Below are positions 63,809 to 64,000 of a DNA stretch of 64,000 bases, piece by piece. A program made the position numbers and the translations under genes. The notes under the pieces were generated by a model, which worked only from the letters and a program-made list of their open reading frames with translations, searched no databases and was not told the origin of the DNA. Origin of the DNA: Streptococcus sp. 2342 (GTDB lineage Bacteria; Bacillota; Bacilli; Lactobacillales; Streptococcaceae); the NCBI RefSeq assembly GCF_013276795.1, contig NZ_VMLR01000001.1, positions 111,353 to 175,352 of the forward strand. The letters run 5' to 3'. Within the stretch, counting starts at the first letter, position 1, and the number at the start of each line of letters is the position of its first letter.

Positions 63809-64000
63809 TTAAGATAAGACGCTTCCATCATGTTTTGCATCATCATCAACAAACTGTTCTTTTACTAAATCCTTGATATCACTTTTGATACTTTTAGTAT
63901 CTATAATAGAATCTTCACCAAGTTGGTGAAATGTCGCTTTATCTCTAATAGTATATTCTTGATCATCGTCATATTTTTTGGTTATCAATCGAATCATCTT
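63809..64000 (-). CDS. unknown protein, partial at window edge
   Basis: The 62-residue frame MIRLITKKYDDDQEYTIRDKATFHQLGEDSIIDTKSIKSDIKDLVKEQFVDDDAKHDGSVLS ends with a stop at 63809. A methionine codon lies at 63997, but the frame stays open to the window edge, so this may be either a small acidic protein or the C-terminus of a longer one. No motif, signal or membrane segment is visible and I do not recognise the family. Confidence 0.5.
   Translation of the reverse strand, partial: KMIRLITKKYDDDQEYTIRDKATFHQLGEDSIIDTKSIKSDIKDLVKEQFVDDDAKHDGSVLS

Overview
The window is chromosomal DNA of a mitis-group Streptococcus close to S. pneumoniae, S. pseudopneumoniae or S. mitis. The evidence is the tmRNA tag peptide AKNNTSYALAA, typical BOX elements and a RUP-like element, ISL3-family (IS1167-like) insertion sequences, an IgA1-protease-type M26 metalloprotease beside rexAB, an enolase with the FYDKERKVY plasminogen-binding stretch, and low-GC AT-rich intergenic DNA. 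The species cannot be fixed from the window alone.

Layout. 1-6.3 kb: metK behind a candidate SAM-III (SMK) leader; a frameshifted small membrane protein; the chromosome-dimer site difSL with xerS directly beside it; the C-terminal stub of a phage-type integrase; and two back-to-back ISL3 copies, one decayed and one intact. This marks the replication terminus, and most genes to the right lie on the minus strand. 6.3-24.6 kb: eno, a YueI-like gene, glycerate kinase, a SerB-type phosphatase, the glgBCDA glycogen operon with a clear promoter and cre-like site, pulA, ligA, an MFS exporter, an Rgg regulator and an ABC-F ATPase. 24.7-34.4 kb, accessory: a giant repeat-rich LPXTG adhesin broken by one stop and one frameshift, flanked by two nearly identical, inverted Rpn-type PD-(D/E)XK nuclease genes plus a third, C-terminal-only Rpn copy. 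34.6-46.1 kb, housekeeping: pgm, bta, tmRNA, an SGNH hydrolase, a HAD phosphatase, a CapA-like protein, def, a TrmH-type RNA methyltransferase, htpX-lemA, rsmG and a uracil permease with a PyrR-type attenuator. 46.4-60.6 kb: the M26 protease, a cysteine-motif protein and rexA-rexB. 60.8-64 kb: a third ISL3 copy with its 8-bp target duplication, a diacylglycerol-kinase-like gene and the end of an unknown gene.

The most interesting signal is in the Rpn genes. All three copies carry a consensus Shine-Dalgarno (AGGAGG) exactly 8 nt before an in-frame internal ATG, which would give a separate C-terminal protein of about 66-77 residues. The N-terminal nuclease parts of the two full copies are nearly identical, while the C-terminal parts differ strongly. 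This matches the published E. coli RpnL/RpnS arrangement, in which a small intragenic protein restrains a nuclease, and the extra C-terminal-only copy could be a stand-alone inhibitor or a recombination cassette. Other structure worth attention: a 50-nt palindromic insert found at two sites in ISL3 transposase genes with a relative at the end of eno, a family of MITE-like hairpin elements, and the -35 box of xerS lying inside difSL.
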